A stretch of DNA of 58,359 nucleotides, from contig CAZCAI010000009.1 of assembly GCA_964496595.1 (NCBI GenBank), positions 1 through 58,359 on the forward strand, given 5' to 3'. Source of the DNA: JAAAOZ01 sp964496595. GTDB lineage: Bacteria > Chloroflexota > Anaerolineae > B4-G1 > SLSP01. Positions 8,046 to 16,505 of this stretch are shown here, piece after piece; positions within the stretch are counted from its first letter, which is position 1; every line of letters begins with the position of its first letter. The translations under genes and the position numbers were made by a program. The notes under the pieces are model-generated. The model had not been told where the DNA came from. It ran no database searches and saw nothing but the letters and a program-made list of their open reading frames with translations.

Positions 8046-8233
8046 CTCCCCTCACTAAAGTGGAGATTCACATTTAGGAAACCTTTCCGGTAGCCGATGC
8101 CGTAATTTGGAATTTAGAATAGTGCTGTTGAGTAAAAAGATTCAAAATTCTAAATTCGCAATTTGCCGATTTTATATTTGCTTATTTTCGAGGAGCCTGG
8201 CGAATAAGTAACAGTGACAACGAGGCGCTAAAG
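8046..8233 (+). other. Gap between pfkB-like gene and parA
   Basis: A/T-rich 188-bp spacer with an imperfect inverted pair around 'aatttagaat...attctaaatt' (8109-8156). The 15 bases at 8147-8161 recur inverted at 20137-20151. No convincing promoter or gene was seen. Confidence 0.4.
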
Positions 8234-9037
8234 ATGTCGCGAATTTATGCGTTTGCCAATCAAAAAGGCGGGGTGGGTAAGACGACCACCGTCGTCAACC
8301 TCGGCGCCGTGATGGCCGATTGGAACTATCGCGTGCTGGTGGTGGATGTCGATCCCCAGAGCAACGCGACGACCAGCTTGGGACTTAATCCCCGGCAAAT
8401 CTCCCCCTCTATCTACGATGTGCTGACGGATGATCTCCCGCCCTCCGCCGCGATCCACGCGACGGCATGGGAGGGATTGGATGTTTTGCCCAGCACGCCT
8501 GAACTGGCCGGCGCCACCGTGGAACTCAATCGCATTGCCGATCCGCGCGAGCGCGCCAATCGACTCAAGCGGATTTTAGCGACCCTAGATGCCTACGACT
8601 ATCTGCTATTAGATTCGCCGCCCAGTTTGGGCATCCTTACCGTGAACACGCTCAGCGCGGCGCATGCTGTGATTGTCCCGGTGCAGTGCGAATATCTGGC
8701 CTTGGAGGGACTTTCACAGTTGGTGCGCACGATTTCGCTCGTGCAGCGCGGCCTGAACCCCGACTTGCTTCTGCGCGGCCTGGTATTGACGATGTTTGAC
8801 ACCCGCACGACGCTCGCGCATCAGGTGGTCGAGCAAGTTCACCAGCACTTCCCGGAGCAGGTCTTCGAGAGCATCATCCCGCGCAGCGTGCGCCTCAGTG
8901 AAGCGCCCAGCTATGGGGAACCGGGCGTCTTCTACGCCGCTAGATCCAAGGGCAGCCAGGCCTATCGTCGCCTGGCGTGGGAATTGTTGCGGCTCGATGG
9001 CCATTCCCCGCCCTGGACGCCGCCCGACATCACGTGA
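8234..9037 (+). CDS. parA: ParA/Soj-type chromosome partition ATPase
   Basis: Walker-type ATPase of 267 aa that moves or positions ParB-bound DNA or other cargo. The deviant Walker A KGGVGKTT (about 11-18), DVDPQSNAT (Walker A'), LLDSPPSLG (Walker B) and a C-terminal RSVRLSEAPSYGEP block are complete, so it is close to chromosomal Soj rather than MinD. No parB follows; a bidirectional terminator and an unrelated gene on the other strand come next. The ParB partner must lie elsewhere, or this is an orphan ParA. ATG at 8234 is the first Met before the Walker motif. Confidence 0.9.
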   Translation: MSRIYAFANQKGGVGKTTTVVNLGAVMADWNYRVLVVDVDPQSNATTSLGLNPRQISPSIYDVLTDDLPPSAAIHATAWEGLDVLPSTPELAGATVELNRIADPRERANRLKRILATLDAYDYLLLDSPPSLGILTVNTLSAAHAVIVPVQCEYLALEGLSQLVRTISLVQRGLNPDLLLRGLVLTMFDTRTTLAHQVVEQVHQHFPEQVFESIIPRSVRLSEAPSYGEPGVFYAARSKGSQAYRRLAWELLRLDGHSPPWTPPDIT

Positions 9038-9051
9038 TTGCGAGTCAGCTT

Positions 9052-9088
9052 AAAGAGGCCCCCGCTTTTGGCGGGGGCCTCTTTTTTA
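9052..9088. terminator. Bidirectional rho-independent terminator between parA and the beta-helix gene
   Basis: AAAGAGGCCCCCGC pairs with GCGGGGGCCTCTTT across a TTTTG loop, followed by a T-run on the plus strand. On the minus strand it also ends in TTTA, and it overlaps the 3' end of the gene on that strand. Confidence 0.9.
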
Positions 9089-12000
9089 TGGCCGGCCGGG
9101 TAGATGACTATCGCCCCTGTGCATTGGCTCATCGCGCGGGGTATGAATGGATGTGGCGGCGCGGGCCGTACTGTAGATCGGCCCTATGATGTTGTTGTAA
9201 GTTCCATTGATAATCTCATGGCTCTCTTGCACTGCCCCGTAGTCTGTCTCCGTATTGACCGAGTCGACTTGAGCGTAGATGATGGCGCCCTCGGGCAGCG
9301 GCCACGTGATCTCACTGTAAATCTCCCAGTAGTACATATCCCCCACCGTGAGGGTCAGGGTCCCGCCGGGAGCCAACTCGGATAGGGACGACCTCTCTAT
9401 CCCCCAGACCAATCCCTGGCTTGCCAGCAGCTCCCATGTTTGATTGACTTCGGTGGGAACTGTGTGGGGATTAATATAAGCGTCGATCCAGAATGGATCC
9501 GGAACTGGTGCATTCCCTTGATTTTTGATCGTAAGCGTGATGTTATTTGGCGTGGCGACGAGATGGGTGATGATCAAATCAGGGGCCTGGACATAGTTGC
9601 GCGTTACAAGCGGCAAGAAGAGAGTAGCGGGCGCGCTTCCATCTGCTGTGACGGTAAGGGCCGCGGTCGCGACGCGGCCTTGATATGCGGCGGCGACCGT
9701 CCACGCGCCGGCGATCTCGGCGGTGTAGGCGTTGGCGTCCCNNNNNNNNNNNNNNNNNNNNNNNNNNNNNNNNNNNNNNNNNNNNNNNNNNNNNNNNNNN
9801 NNNNNNNNNNNNNNNNNNNNNNNNNNNNNNNNNNNNNNNNNGCGGCGGCGACCGTCCACGCGCCGGCGATCTCGGCGGTGTAGGCGTTGGCGTCCCAGGC
9901 CCCGCCCGCGCCGGGGGTGATGGTGTAGGCGGCCGCAGCGGTCACATCGCCCCGGAGATTCTGACAGGCGTCGTGGGCTGTGACCGTGTAGCTTTGCGTG
10001 GCCCCGGCGGCGATGGTCGCCGCGGCGGGGCGGAGCGTGATGTGATCCACGGCGCCGGGTGTGACGGTGAGGGACGCGGTCGTGACGTGGCCCTGATACG
10101 CGGCGGCGACCGTCCACGCGCCGGCGATCTCGGCGGTGTAGGCGTTGGCGTCCCAGGCCCCGCCCGCGCCGGGGGTGATGGTGTAGGCGGCCGCGGCGGA
10201 CACGTCCCATCGATTGCCGTAGGTGTCGGTGGCGATAACGGTGTAGGCGATCTGATCTCCGGCTGTGATGATGGCGGTGGGGGGATCGAGTGTGAGTGTG
10301 ACGGCCGTGTGATGGGTCACAGTGAAGGCGTTGCTCTGGCCCGTGATGCCGGGATCAACTGGATGAGTGGCCGTGAGTACATTAGCCGTCATCGCTTGTG
10401 TGATGCTGATCGGCCCAGTCCAGGCGCCATCCGTAAACGGGCCTGCCATTGAGGGCGTGAGGGCGCCTGTCGCGTCCGCCAGATCCGCAGAGCCGGTGTA
10501 ATTTGTAACAACATCGCCATTCTCAGCCTCAGCCGTGATGGTCACGGTGAAGGCGCGGCCCGCGATTTGGTCCTCCACCTGCCCGAACGCGAAATGATCC
10601 ACCACGTCAGGGATGAACGTGAGCGTGGCCGTGGCGCTGCGATACCCGGCGGTGGCCGTGATGATCGCGACGCCCGCCGCTGGGGACGCGACTTGGGTCG
10701 TGGCTGTATCCGGGGTCGTGGTGTTTGTGGGAGGGTTGACGATTCCCAACGAGGTGGTGAAGGCGATGGTATTGCCGGCGGGGCTGAGTAATCCGCTCAA
10801 TGTGCCGGTGACCATGCCCGTATGGTTGCCGTCAGCGAGGACGCTTTTCGCCTGCGCTGTGGCCGTGAGCGTGTAATAGCGCACTTCGGCGAGCGCCGCG
10901 TCATCCGCCTGGTGATGGATGGTAGCTTCGATTTCGTTAAGATCATCGCTCTCCCAATCATTGTAGAGGGCGAGGATATCAGGCGTGGTGTGGGGCAGCG
11001 TGACGCTGATATGGGTCGCATTGTTCAGGAATTGATTGCCCTCGCCGGGCGCGCCGCCGATAATCGTGGAAATAGGTGCGGAACCTCTCAGGTAGATGGC
11101 CGTTTTAGGATGATTTACAAAGGTGTTCCGGGTGGCTTGTAGGCTCACCTCATAATCTATCTTCTTACTATCGACCACCAACCCGTAGTTTATATTTCGC
11201 AACTCGTTGCCCGCCACGGCCAGATATGCGATGCCCGGGCCAAATGCGGGATCATCATCCTTCAGCCAAATGCCAAAATTTCCTCCCGTAATGGTATTGC
11301 TCAAGATATATGTGGTATCAGGCGCGGTATGACAGGTATAATAGCCGATAGCCGAGGATGACGTCAACGTGAAGGCGTTATGCTGGATATGGATGTCGCC
11401 ATTGTTGATGGAAGTCACTTGCATACCCCAATTGACATCATCCACCCGGTTGTGTTCGACGACGGCGTGAGCGCCTCCACTTAATCCATTCCATCCCAAC
11501 CCCACGCCGACATTTGTGATGGCGTTCCCGGAGATCAATGTGTCGTTGGCGCTGGCGTTGTTTTGCATAAATATACCCGACAACGTCGCGGTCATCACGT
11601 GATTATGGGTGATTTGGGCCGAGGTGTTATTCATAAGTAGAATACCAAAGCCGTGCTGGCCATCGGATGGGCCGCCGAGATGATAGAGGGTGTTATGGTG
11701 GATGACGTGATCCTGCCCGCAATATAGATTGATTCCCCTCGCCAAATTGTGGAGTGTGACACGTTCAACGCGCAGCCTATCAAAGCATGGATCGTGCATA
11801 TAAATACCTCGGAATGCATTGATATCAGCGCCGTAGGCGGATATGCCGCCTCCTATGGTTGGATTGTCTCCATCGATGGTCAAATCACGGAGGATTACGT
11901 TTGGAGCTTGGACCCAGACAATCGATCCCCTGTGGGCGTCGTCCGGTTCAGGGATATTCTCTGCGGGATGGATGACCACGCCCGATTCTCCGGTCAGCGT

Positions 12001-12432
12001 GAGGCTCTTCGTAATCGTGATCAGTTCGGGATAGATCCCCGCCGTCACATTGACCGCGCCGCCGGCAGTGACTGAGATGACCCCGGTTTGGATGGTCTGA
12101 ACCGCGCAGGCCGGAGCAATGTCCGCGCTGTAATCCACATTCACCGTGCCATGGCAGAGCGCGTCATGCCCCCCTGGCCGGACATAGATAGGCGAATCCG
12201 CGCGGACCTCTGTCGTCAATCCCAAACAGAGCACAAGTCCTACGGTGAAGATGATGAAGGCGATGAAGACGCTTGTCCATTTGAATCTATGGTCAGTCCA
12301 GCGGCTTTTCGTTAAGGAAGTTCCAGGGTTGAAAATCTCCCCAACCTGATGTGTTTTTCTCCAAGACCGGGTCGTTTGCGGGAGGTTCATTTGTGAGGAA
12401 CGGCCTGATCCCAGGTCAGACTCGGCGTTCAT
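9086..12432 (-). CDS. Secreted right-handed beta-helix protein with Ig-like repeats and C-terminal CARDB-like domain (interrupted by an N gap)
   Basis: The ATG at 12432 has a perfect AGGAGG six nt upstream. After a basic start comes a signal-anchor (about residues 45-70), then a NosD/pectate-lyase-like beta helix (about 80-440) with many 'N.I..N.....GI' coils, then Ig-like repeats (INxxxITAGDQIAYTVIATD type), and a CARDB-like end (APDLIITHLVATPNNITLTI). Near the end two 86-aa repeats share 95 identical bases (9842-9936 and 10100-10194). The 100-N run is bounded by identical 55-mers (9687-9741, 9842-9896); removing the N and one copy gives one open frame of 1063 aa. The copy number of the repeats could still be collapsed. 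'TLFLPLVTRN' links it to other secreted proteins here. The ligand is unknown; a polysaccharide-binding or adhesin-like role is possible. Confidence 0.8.
9687..9896. other. Assembly gap with identical 55-bp flanks
   Basis: The 55 bases before the 100 N (9687-9741) and the 55 bases after it (9842-9896) are identical. This is the signature of two contigs overlapping by one k-mer that a scaffolder left unmerged. Because the place is also a tandem repeat, extra repeat copies may be missing. Confidence 0.85.
9842..10194. repeat. Tandem 258-bp repeat within the beta-helix gene
   Basis: The block starting GCGGCGGCGACCG at 9842 recurs at 10100, identical over 95 bp. The spacing of 258 bp equals 86 codons, one Ig-like domain. 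Identity this high over synonymous sites suggests recent duplication or gene conversion. Confidence 0.75.
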
Positions 12433-12474
12433 TTTTGACCTCCTATCCAAATGCTATGGCCCTTGGGATACAGG

Positions 12475-12597
12475 TATCTGTTTAGTTTTCTGAGCAGACT
12501 AAGGTGCAACGCACTTGAACTGAAGGAAAGGCGCAACCTCATGCAGTATATGCGTGGCGACAAGCCTAAAAGTGCGTTGCACCTCACAAGACTAAAC
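12475..12597. repeat. Palindromic mobile-like element (118 bp), full copy
   Basis: GTTTAGT (12480-12486) and ACTAAAC (12591-12597) bound a unit that contains a perfect 15-bp inverted repeat, AGGTGCAACGCACTT at 12502-12516 and its complement at 12570-12584. About 60 bases (12475-12534) recur on the other strand at 51349-51406. The remaining part of this 537-bp gene-free stretch holds a MITE copy and a terminator. Confidence 0.75.
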
Positions 12598-12731
12598 GGT
12601 TACGGATACAGGATTTGGAGATAACCGCTACGTCATTCACAAGAGCCAGAAAAATATCCGGTAGCTGGTCACTATCCTGGATGGAGGAAAGGATGCGGCG
12701 AGGTTCAGCGGGTTATATTTCAGGCGCTTCA

Positions 12732-12793
12732 GGAATTCGCCGGGGCATCTGCGCTGCTCTTGGGGCTGTGCGGGATGTCGTCCGGCGAAATCC
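12732..12793. repeat. MITE-like repeat, copy C (internally deleted, 62 bp)
   Basis: Ends GGAATTCGCCGG and CCGGCGAAATCC form a 12-bp terminal inverted repeat with one mismatch. The same ends bound two 132-bp copies at 16322-16453 and 20195-20326; this copy lacks the middle. Confidence 0.75.
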
Positions 12794-12893
12794 AAAGGCC
12801 TGTATTTCTATCCTACCATAGCTGTTTGGGATTTGCAAACTTGGTATAAATTCGGGATAAAGTATATGTCTCAATTTTGAAAGACCCCCATAC

Positions 12894-12932
12894 AAAAAGC
12901 CCCCGCCGATGATATACCCGGCGGGGGCTTTT
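12894..12932 (-). terminator. Rho-independent terminator of the NTPase-HEAT operon
   Basis: GCCCCCGCC (12899-12907) pairs with GGCGGGGGC (12920-12928). A-runs on the left read as T-runs on the minus strand, just past the end of the HEAT gene at 12970. T bases to the right make it usable on the plus strand also. Confidence 0.85.
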
Positions 12933-12969
12933 CCATTCGATTTCGATTCTAGCTTTTCTAACTTTGTGC

Positions 12970-15426
12970 CTACGACGTGATTCCCGTCTCCTGCGGATCA
13001 TAGTAACGCGCCTCGATGCGGTGGACGGCATCGGCGGCGATGGCTCGAACTCTGGCATCCTTATGATCTAAGAGCTGGTGCAGCGCCTCCAGATGGCGCT
13101 GCTGGCCGATTTGACGCAACGTCATCGCGCCCAAAAGCTGCACCCCGACCTTGCCCTCGGTGGTGGCGCGCACCAGCATCTCCAGCGCCGCTGCGCCGAC
13201 GCCCAAGCCGGAGCCTTGTTGGGCGGCCCAGGCGATAAGCCAGTCCAATTCGTCGATCTTAGGCGGCGGCGCGGGGGTGGGGGACGGCGCTTGATCCTGC
13301 TGCATCTTCGCCTTCAAGGCCGCATCGGCGGCGGCCCGCACGAGCCATTGCGGATCGTCGCGGGCCAAACGCTCCAGCGCTTCCGCGGCCCACGGTTGCT
13401 CCACGAACTCCAGGCCATGCGCCGCCGCGCGACGAACCATCAGATCCTCTGCCTGTATAGCCTCGCGCAACGCCTCCCGGCCTTCCGCTGTGACCGCTAA
13501 TTGCTCGGCGATGGTGAGCATCAAGTACTCATCCGCCTCATAGAGGCCCTGGGCCAGCAACTTGACGGCGCCCTCGGTGTTGATATCGGCGAGCGCCAGC
13601 ACCGCGCTCTCCTTGATCTCCGCGTTCTCGTCATGCATCGCACCGATGAGTACCTTCATCTCGCGCGATGAGCCGACCCACCCGATGCCCCGGAGACCCA
13701 CGCAGCGGATAGCCGGCTGCGGGCTGCGGAGCGCCTTGATGAAAAATCCGCGCACACTCTCGCCGGCGACTAAAGCGAGCGCGCGGGCCAATTGCAGCCG
13801 AAGCGTTGCGTCGATCCCCGGCGTCAGGATATTTTGCGCCAGCGCCTGCATCACCTTTGTGCGCCACGGCATATCCGGCGGCGCAACGATACTCCAGCGC
13901 GCCATCCGCTGCAACTCGTCCCATGCCTCCGAGAGCTTGACTCGCTTGAGCAGCGTCTCGATGAGATGTCCCGCGTCGCCCAATCCGGCGTAGAACTCCA
14001 GCACCAGACGCCACGTCGGATCTTGCAGATGCGTGCGCGTCAGATCAGCGCCCCACTCTTGCTGGGTTAATGCCCAGGCTGTGAGGAAATCCTCCCAGAG
14101 ATAGTGATTGAGCACCCACGATTTGCCTTCGCGCGCCAGCAGATCGGAGGTTTTGAGCAATTTTCGGACAGCCCGCTCGATTTTGGCGGCATTTTCTTCC
14201 TCGGGGGGCAATTGCGATGTAATGTAGGTCTTCACCTCATCGCGCCCTAAGATGCGGCTATCCAGGCGGCGGGCCTGCGCGATATGCGCTAAGGTCTCCA
14301 GCGTGAGCCTCCGGGCCTCGGCGCCCAACGCCTCATCGTCATTTACCGCCAGTAAGGGAATGCGATCATCTAATAGATGATCGATCACATCAACAAAGCG
14401 CTCTGGCGCTTTTTGCGTCTGGAGATAGAGTTGGATGCGCAGCGTGAGTTCGATGATGGATGCGCCCGCTTGATCGGCCCACCGAAGCATCGGAAGCAGT
14501 GTCTCATCGGGCGATGGCGCATCCGCGATGGTGCTGGCCCAGCCCGCATACAGCGCTTGCAGCATTGCCTCGCCGGTGGGACGTTGTAGCTCCAGCGGAA
14601 CAAAACCCACTTCGACCAGATGCCCGTAGCTGCGCGGCCCACAGGTGATCACCCAGCGACTTCGGGACAACGCGGCTTGGAGTTCGGCGATCCACGCGGC
14701 GACGATGCCCTGCTCGTCGCGCGTCAACGCCTCCCAGTTATCGACTAAGATCAACGAGGGGGACTTTTCCAATCGCGTCGTCACCCACTTGGGTGCAGCG
14801 CCGGGCAAGAAGTGTAGGGCCAACTCCACCAGCCGTTCTAAGGGCGTGCTCTCAGTATCCGTGGGCAGGTCTCTCAAGTGTGCGAGATCGATCCAGAGGG
14901 GGAATCGCTCCGGGGAAACTGCTTCATCTTCTTCCTGCTGATCCTGAGCTTGGGCGGCGGTCGTAGCCTGGGCGGCATTTTCCCACGTCAACATCGCCAG
15001 CGCTGTGGTGCGTCCCGACGCGCGCGGGCCGATGACCAGCAGATAGGGATGGCCCTTCAGTAGGGAGCTGTAGGGAATCTCCTGGAAATCGGGCAGCTTG
15101 TCCTGTCCGATCTCTTTGGCGCCAGGCAGGGGCGGGAAACCGCGCAACGTGGGCGGTCGAAAGATGGCGAGAGGGTCTTGCGGCTCGAAGAGCAGCAGAC
15201 TGCGGAGTTGCTGTTGCAAAGCTTTGAGATAGCGCTCTGATTGTCCAGAACGCATCTCGTGGCGCCATTGTTGGATTGGCGCCCAGAGCTTTTCTTTGAT
15301 GCGCTTGATCTGCTTTCGGCGAGCGTAGAGAAAGGCCGCGATCAGCCATGCCACAGCGGCGCCGATCAGCGCCGATGGCAAATCGAATCGCCATCCCCCG
15401 CGCTGGAGTAAATCCACCGCGAGCAT
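12970..15426 (-). CDS. Membrane-anchored STAND-like NTPase with HEAT repeats
   Basis: Protein of 818 aa. A single N-terminal membrane helix (about 15-34, ALIGAAVAWLIAAFLY) is followed by a basic stretch, then a P-loop domain (about 125-380) with Walker A GPRASGRTT and Walker-B-like LILVDNWEAL, a helical region with probable winged helix (about 390-460), and HEAT-type helical repeats (about 500-818; VRGFFIKAL, AEIKESAVLALADI, DLMVRRAAAHGL). In Walker A the usual Lys is Arg139, which normally weakens ATP hydrolysis. The layout resembles NACHT/STAND sensors. It starts 3 nt after a response regulator gene, so the two are almost certainly co-expressed, and it takes the place where a histidine kinase is usually found. 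The signal is unknown. Defence NLR homology is possible but there is no effector domain. Confidence 0.85.
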   Translation of the reverse strand: MLAVDLLQRGGWRFDLPSALIGAAVAWLIAAFLYARRKQIKRIKEKLWAPIQQWRHEMRSGQSERYLKALQQQLRSLLLFEPQDPLAIFRPPTLRGFPPLPGAKEIGQDKLPDFQEIPYSSLLKGHPYLLVIGPRASGRTTALAMLTWENAAQATTAAQAQDQQEEDEAVSPERFPLWIDLAHLRDLPTDTESTPLERLVELALHFLPGAAPKWVTTRLEKSPSLILVDNWEALTRDEQGIVAAWIAELQAALSRSRWVITCGPRSYGHLVEVGFVPLELQRPTGEAMLQALYAGWASTIADAPSPDETLLPMLRWADQAGASIIELTLRIQLYLQTQKAPERFVDVIDHLLDDRIPLLAVNDDEALGAEARRLTLETLAHIAQARRLDSRILGRDEVKTYITSQLPPEEENAAKIERAVRKLLKTSDLLAREGKSWVLNHYLWEDFLTAWALTQQEWGADLTRTHLQDPTWRLVLEFYAGLGDAGHLIETLLKRVKLSEAWDELQRMARWSIVAPPDMPWRTKVMQALAQNILTPGIDATLRLQLARALALVAGESVRGFFIKALRSPQPAIRCVGLRGIGWVGSSREMKVLIGAMHDENAEIKESAVLALADINTEGAVKLLAQGLYEADEYLMLTIAEQLAVTAEGREALREAIQAEDLMVRRAAAHGLEFVEQPWAAEALERLARDDPQWLVRAAADAALKAKMQQDQAPSPTPAPPPKIDELDWLIAWAAQQGSGLGVGAAALEMLVRATTEGKVGVQLLGAMTLRQIGQQRHLEALHQLLDHKDARVRAIAADAVHRIEARYYDPQETGITS

Positions 15427-15429
15427 CTA

Positions 15430-16134
15430 CTATTTCTCGCGTTCTTGTGTTGGATCCACGACCAGGCGGTAGCCCTGTCCCCGCTCGCTCAAAATGCGTT
15501 GGGGATTGCGGGGATCTTCTTCGATTTTCTGCCGTAGATACCAGATGTAGAGTTTGAGGTAATCGCGGCGGTTGGAATACTCTGGCCCCCACACACGGCG
15601 CAGCAGCGTATCGTGGCTGACGGTCTGGCCGGGGTCTTGGATCAGCGCCGAGAGGAGTTGGAATTCCGTTGGTGTCAGACTAACCATCTCGTCGCCAACC
15701 TTGACCTCGTGCGTGTCCAGGTTGACGCGGAGCGTGCCAGTCTTGAAGACCTTCTGCTCGCCGCGAGCGCGTCGGGCGCGCGCCAACGAGGCCTTGACCC
15801 GGGTGACCAACTCCTTGTACCCGAATGGCTTGACGATATAATCGTCCGCGCCCAGCCCCAGGCCGTAGGTGATGTTGTGCTCATCCCCTAGAGCGGTGAG
15901 GAACAACACCGGAGCGTCGGTGATCCCTTGCAGCGCTTCGTAGACCTGCCATCCGTCCATATCCGGCATCAAAATATCTAATAAGACCAAATCAGGATGA
16001 TGCTCACGGGCCAATTTCAGGCCTTCCTCTCCATGAGTTGCAGCTTGTACCTCATATCCGGCGCGCTCCAAAAGCAATTGCACGAGTTGGGCGAGGGCCT
16101 CGTCGTCTTCGATCAATAAAATGGTTTCCTTCAT
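15430..16134 (-). CDS. OmpR/PhoB-type response regulator (no adjacent kinase)
   Basis: DNA-binding regulator of 234 aa. The receiver has the acidic pair (E9-D10-D11), phospho-acceptor D53, T80 and K102, so it should be phosphorylatable. The C-terminal winged helix (about 135-225) includes LTPTEFQLLSAL and RRDYLKLYIWYLRQKIE, ending GQGYRLV. ATG at 16134 follows an AGGAG site. No histidine kinase gene lies nearby; the downstream partner is the membrane NTPase-HEAT gene 3 nt away. The target genes cannot be told from the sequence. It may be phosphorylated by a distant kinase. Confidence 0.92.
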   Translation of the reverse strand: MKETILLIEDDEALAQLVQLLLERAGYEVQAATHGEEGLKLAREHHPDLVLLDILMPDMDGWQVYEALQGITDAPVLFLTALGDEHNITYGLGLGADDYIVKPFGYKELVTRVKASLARARRARGEQKVFKTGTLRVNLDTHEVKVGDEMVSLTPTEFQLLSALIQDPGQTVSHDTLLRRVWGPEYSNRRDYLKLYIWYLRQKIEEDPRNPQRILSERGQGYRLVVDPTQEREK

Positions 16135-16321
16135 AGCATACTCCTGGCAAACTCCTAGAGATTAGTAGATGTTTTATCATTGCGCGTGTTGAGAGGGTGA
16201 TAAGGTAACGAATGGACTACAGCGATTGAATTTTCGTATGGATCAGGCCATTACTTCTAACCTATATAATAAGGTTAGAATTGATCTTTGTCAAACCCAA
16301 GCAAGGATTCTTGGCTCTTCA

Positions 16322-16453
16322 GGAATTCGCCGGTTGCAATCGTTCTATCCCCATCCGCAACCTGGTAACGATGTAAAAAAGGTCTGTGATCCCCACAAAC
16401 ACGTAATTCTTGACTACTTTTAGGGCTGCTGAAGAGGTTGTCCGGCAAAATCC
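16322..16453. repeat. MITE-like repeat, copy A (132 bp)
   Basis: Bounded by GGAATTCGCCGG and CCGGCAAAATCC. It shares the inner GGTCTGTGATCCCCAC and the end with copy B, of equal length. No coding capacity. It occupies part of the 371-bp gene-free stretch 16135-16505; the rest shows no clear signal. Confidence 0.8.
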
Positions 16454-16505
16454 AAAAGACCCGGATTCTTGGTCAGAGATCGGATGGAATCCAGAGGGTG
16501 TGGTT

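Noticed and set aside
9303..9308. Other CACGTG words as parS sites
   Set aside because: Flanks at 9303, 45535 and 50324 do not match the outer consensus.
9742..9841. Frame change in the beta-helix gene suggested a pseudogene
   Set aside because: Removing the N run and one 55-bp overlap restores the frame.
12970..15426. NTPase-HEAT protein as an NLR-type antiphage defence gene
   Set aside because: No effector domain and no other defence gene nearby; pairing with a response regulator fits signalling better.
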